64,000 nt of DNA. Origin: Alphaproteobacteria bacterium (GTDB lineage: Bacteria; Pseudomonadota; Alphaproteobacteria; SMXS01). Each line of letters starts with the position of its first letter. The first letter of the stretch is position 1. Made by a program: the position numbers and the translations under genes. The notes below the pieces were generated by a model. It did no database searches, was not told the DNA's origin, and was given only the letters and a program-made list of their open reading frames with translations. Shown piece after piece: positions 62,553 through 64,000 of this stretch. The stretch spans positions 1-64,000 of the forward strand of contig JANQQJ010000036.1 in NCBI GenBank assembly GCA_028284945.1, in the 5' to 3' direction.

Positions 62553-64000
62553 TTACCATCGGGGTTGGATCGGCGCGGGCAGGCCGGTTTCCACTTCACA
62601 GGATGCGCGTAGGTCTTCGATTGGCCGGCCGTGGTTGAAAACTGGCAGTTCGCCGCGCGCACCGCGCATTTCAGCGCGAAGCGCCTCAGTCGCCCCCCTA
62701 TCAACGTCTCCTGATGCACTGATCACCACGCCGTAGGCTCTTGCCCCTTCTGTGGTCACCAGGCCCTGTTTGACTTCCGTCGCGACAAGCTCTGGATCAC
62801 GGTCCAGCGGGTCGCCCCAGCCGCCGCCTCCCCATGTGATGTAGTGCAGTTCGTCACCTTCATGCACGTCGATCTCATCGATCTTGGCGCCCAGAATTTC
62901 CTCTGACCCGTCCTTGCGCTTCAGGATTTTGCGGGAGCGCATGCCCGGCTCACCGCCATTGACACCCCATGGATAGGTGAACCATCGGTCATCATGGATC
63001 GAAATCGTGCCGGTCTCCGTAAAGTGATAGACCATGTTGATGCCGTTGCCGCCCCGGTTCAGGCCCGCGCCTCCGGAATCCGGTACTGTTTCATAGCGTT
63101 CGATCCGCATCGGGAAGTACCGCTCCAGGAATTCGTTCGGGACATTGGTAAAGCCGGGCCACATGGAATGCCCATCGGGGCCGTCGCCAAAGGGCCGCCC
63201 CGGCACGCCACCGAACCCGATCTGGAACAGCTGGAACCACTCGTCATTTCGATCAAAGCCTGAGAACATCAGATGCGGGCTTGATGAAAACCCGGCGGCA
63301 TTCAGGAATTCCGGCTGCCGCTGGCCGAGCAAGCCGCCCAGAATATCGAAGATGCGGCCCAGCCCATGCGTCCGGCAGGACAGGGCGGCAGGGAACTTCG
63401 GTTTCAGCAGGCTGCCTTGGGGAATGCGGACGTCGACCAGATCATAAAATCCGTCGTTGAACATGATCTGCGGATCGAACACCATGATCATGTAGATGCC
63501 GAAGAACATCTTGAACATGTTCTCGTTGAGGTAAAAGTTGATCGAACTGGCCGATTGCGGGTCGGTGCCGTCAAAGTCCAGGATCACCTTGTTGCCCTCG
63601 CGCCACATGGTGCAGTGGATCTTGTATGGGCCATAGCCGCGGCCGTCGTCGCACAGATAATCGGTAAAGCTGAGCTTTTCTTCCGCCACTGTGGTGTTGA
63701 TCAGCTGGCTCATCGCGCGGTGGTTTCGCGCCAGCAGTTCATCGGTGGCGGCAACATAGATGTCGTCACCAAACCGTTCGCACATTTCGTGGACCCGGCG
63801 CTCGGCCATCCGGCACGAGGCGATCAGCGCATTCAAATCAGACCGGCACCATTCGGGCATGCGCACCTGGTTGATTACCAGTTCGACGAGGTCCGACTGG
63901 TATTCTCCTTTGCGGAAGATTTTGACCGGGGGAATGCGCACGCCTTCCTGAAAGATCGAGCCGGCGTCGGTGGGCAGAGAGCCGGGCACCTTGCCGCCCA
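62553..64000 (-). CDS. Hydantoinase B/oxoprolinase family protein, partial
   Basis: The C-terminal part, about 480 residues, of a HyuB/acetone carboxylase alpha-type subunit. The frame stays open to the window edge, and an N-terminal section with the usual start is missing: the visible part begins GGKVPGSLPTDAGSIFQEG, which in family members lies well inside the protein. Other blocks are VILDFDGTDPQSASSINFYL and the C-terminal GGGGWGDPLDRDPELVATEV. The family, with HyuA, hydrolyses hydantoins, oxoproline or carboxylates ketones using ATP. The partner subunit would lie beyond the window. An in-frame ATG at 63989 is internal, not the start. Confidence 0.93.
   Translation of the reverse strand, partial: GGKVPGSLPTDAGSIFQEGVRIPPVKIFRKGEYQSDLVELVINQVRMPEWCRSDLNALIASCRMAERRVHEMCERFGDDIYVAATDELLARNHRAMSQLINTTVAEEKLSFTDYLCDDGRGYGPYKIHCTMWREGNKVILDFDGTDPQSASSINFYLNENMFKMFFGIYMIMVFDPQIMFNDGFYDLVDVRIPQGSLLKPKFPAALSCRTHGLGRIFDILGGLLGQRQPEFLNAAGFSSSPHLMFSGFDRNDEWFQLFQIGFGGVPGRPFGDGPDGHSMWPGFTNVPNEFLERYFPMRIERYETVPDSGGAGLNRGGNGINMVYHFTETGTISIHDDRWFTYPWGVNGGEPGMRSRKILKRKDGSEEILGAKIDEIDVHEGDELHYITWGGGGWGDPLDRDPELVATEVKQGLVTTEGARAYGVVISASGDVDRGATEALRAEMRGARGELPVFNHGRPIEDLRASCEVETGLPAPIQPRW

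Overview
The window reads as GC-rich chromosomal DNA of a free-living, aerobic Gram-negative alphaproteobacterium, probably marine or soil. The pointers are a class I (archaeal-type) lysyl-tRNA synthetase, a complete suf operon led by an Rrf2/IscR-type regulator, a haem-ligated bacterioferritin with its ferredoxin, class 2 dihydroorotate dehydrogenase, TonB-dependent uptake, and several catabolic oxygenases. The exact lineage cannot be fixed from sequence reading alone. I saw no rRNA, tRNA, CRISPR array, phage or transposase gene. No stretch longer than 300 bases lacks a gene.

Layout. 1-5.6 kb: a MATE transporter, then a metal-stress block (Tat-exported multicopper oxidase, TolC-type lipoprotein and a divergent CsoR-family repressor with a palindrome between them, ArsC-like reductase), then an iron-storage pair (bfd, bfr) behind a Fur-type box. 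5.6-15.9 kb: mostly housekeeping (pyrD, DUF952, class I LysRS, DinG-like helicase, TerB-like protein, fatty acid hydroxylase, SixA-like phosphatase), plus an unrecognised lipoprotein/TPR pair. 16.0-22.7 kb: a MacB-like ABC exporter operon and a large patatin-like lipase. 22.8-31.3 kb: the operon iscR-sufB-C-D-S-U-T-A on the minus strand, with a near-consensus IscR type 1 operator and a dispersed repeat between sufB and sufC. 31.5-41.0 kb: TonB receptor, PhoD phosphatase, glycerophosphodiesterase, GlpD and GlpK, which together suggest use of phosphoesters and glycerol phosphate. 41.0-51.4 kb: an accessory catabolic region with two Rieske oxygenases, a P450, two short-chain dehydrogenases, an acyl-CoA dehydrogenase, an MDR reductase, an alpha/beta hydrolase, a riboflavin synthase and a TetR regulator beside a perfect 12-bp-arm palindrome. 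51.5-61.4 kb: two back-to-back RND efflux systems, each with its own TetR regulator. 61.4-64.0 kb: a c-di-GMP-I (GEMM) riboswitch directly in front of a LapG-like periplasmic cysteine protease, then the C-terminal part of a hydantoinase B/oxoprolinase gene that runs off the window.

The most notable feature is the riboswitch/LapG pair. In the known Lap system c-di-GMP acts on LapG post-translationally through the receptor LapD. Here the sequence predicts that c-di-GMP also, or instead, controls synthesis of the protease at the RNA level. Secondary points are an RND pump lacking two canonical proton-relay residues, an SDR lacking its catalytic lysine, several clear operators, and four large palindromic repeat elements.
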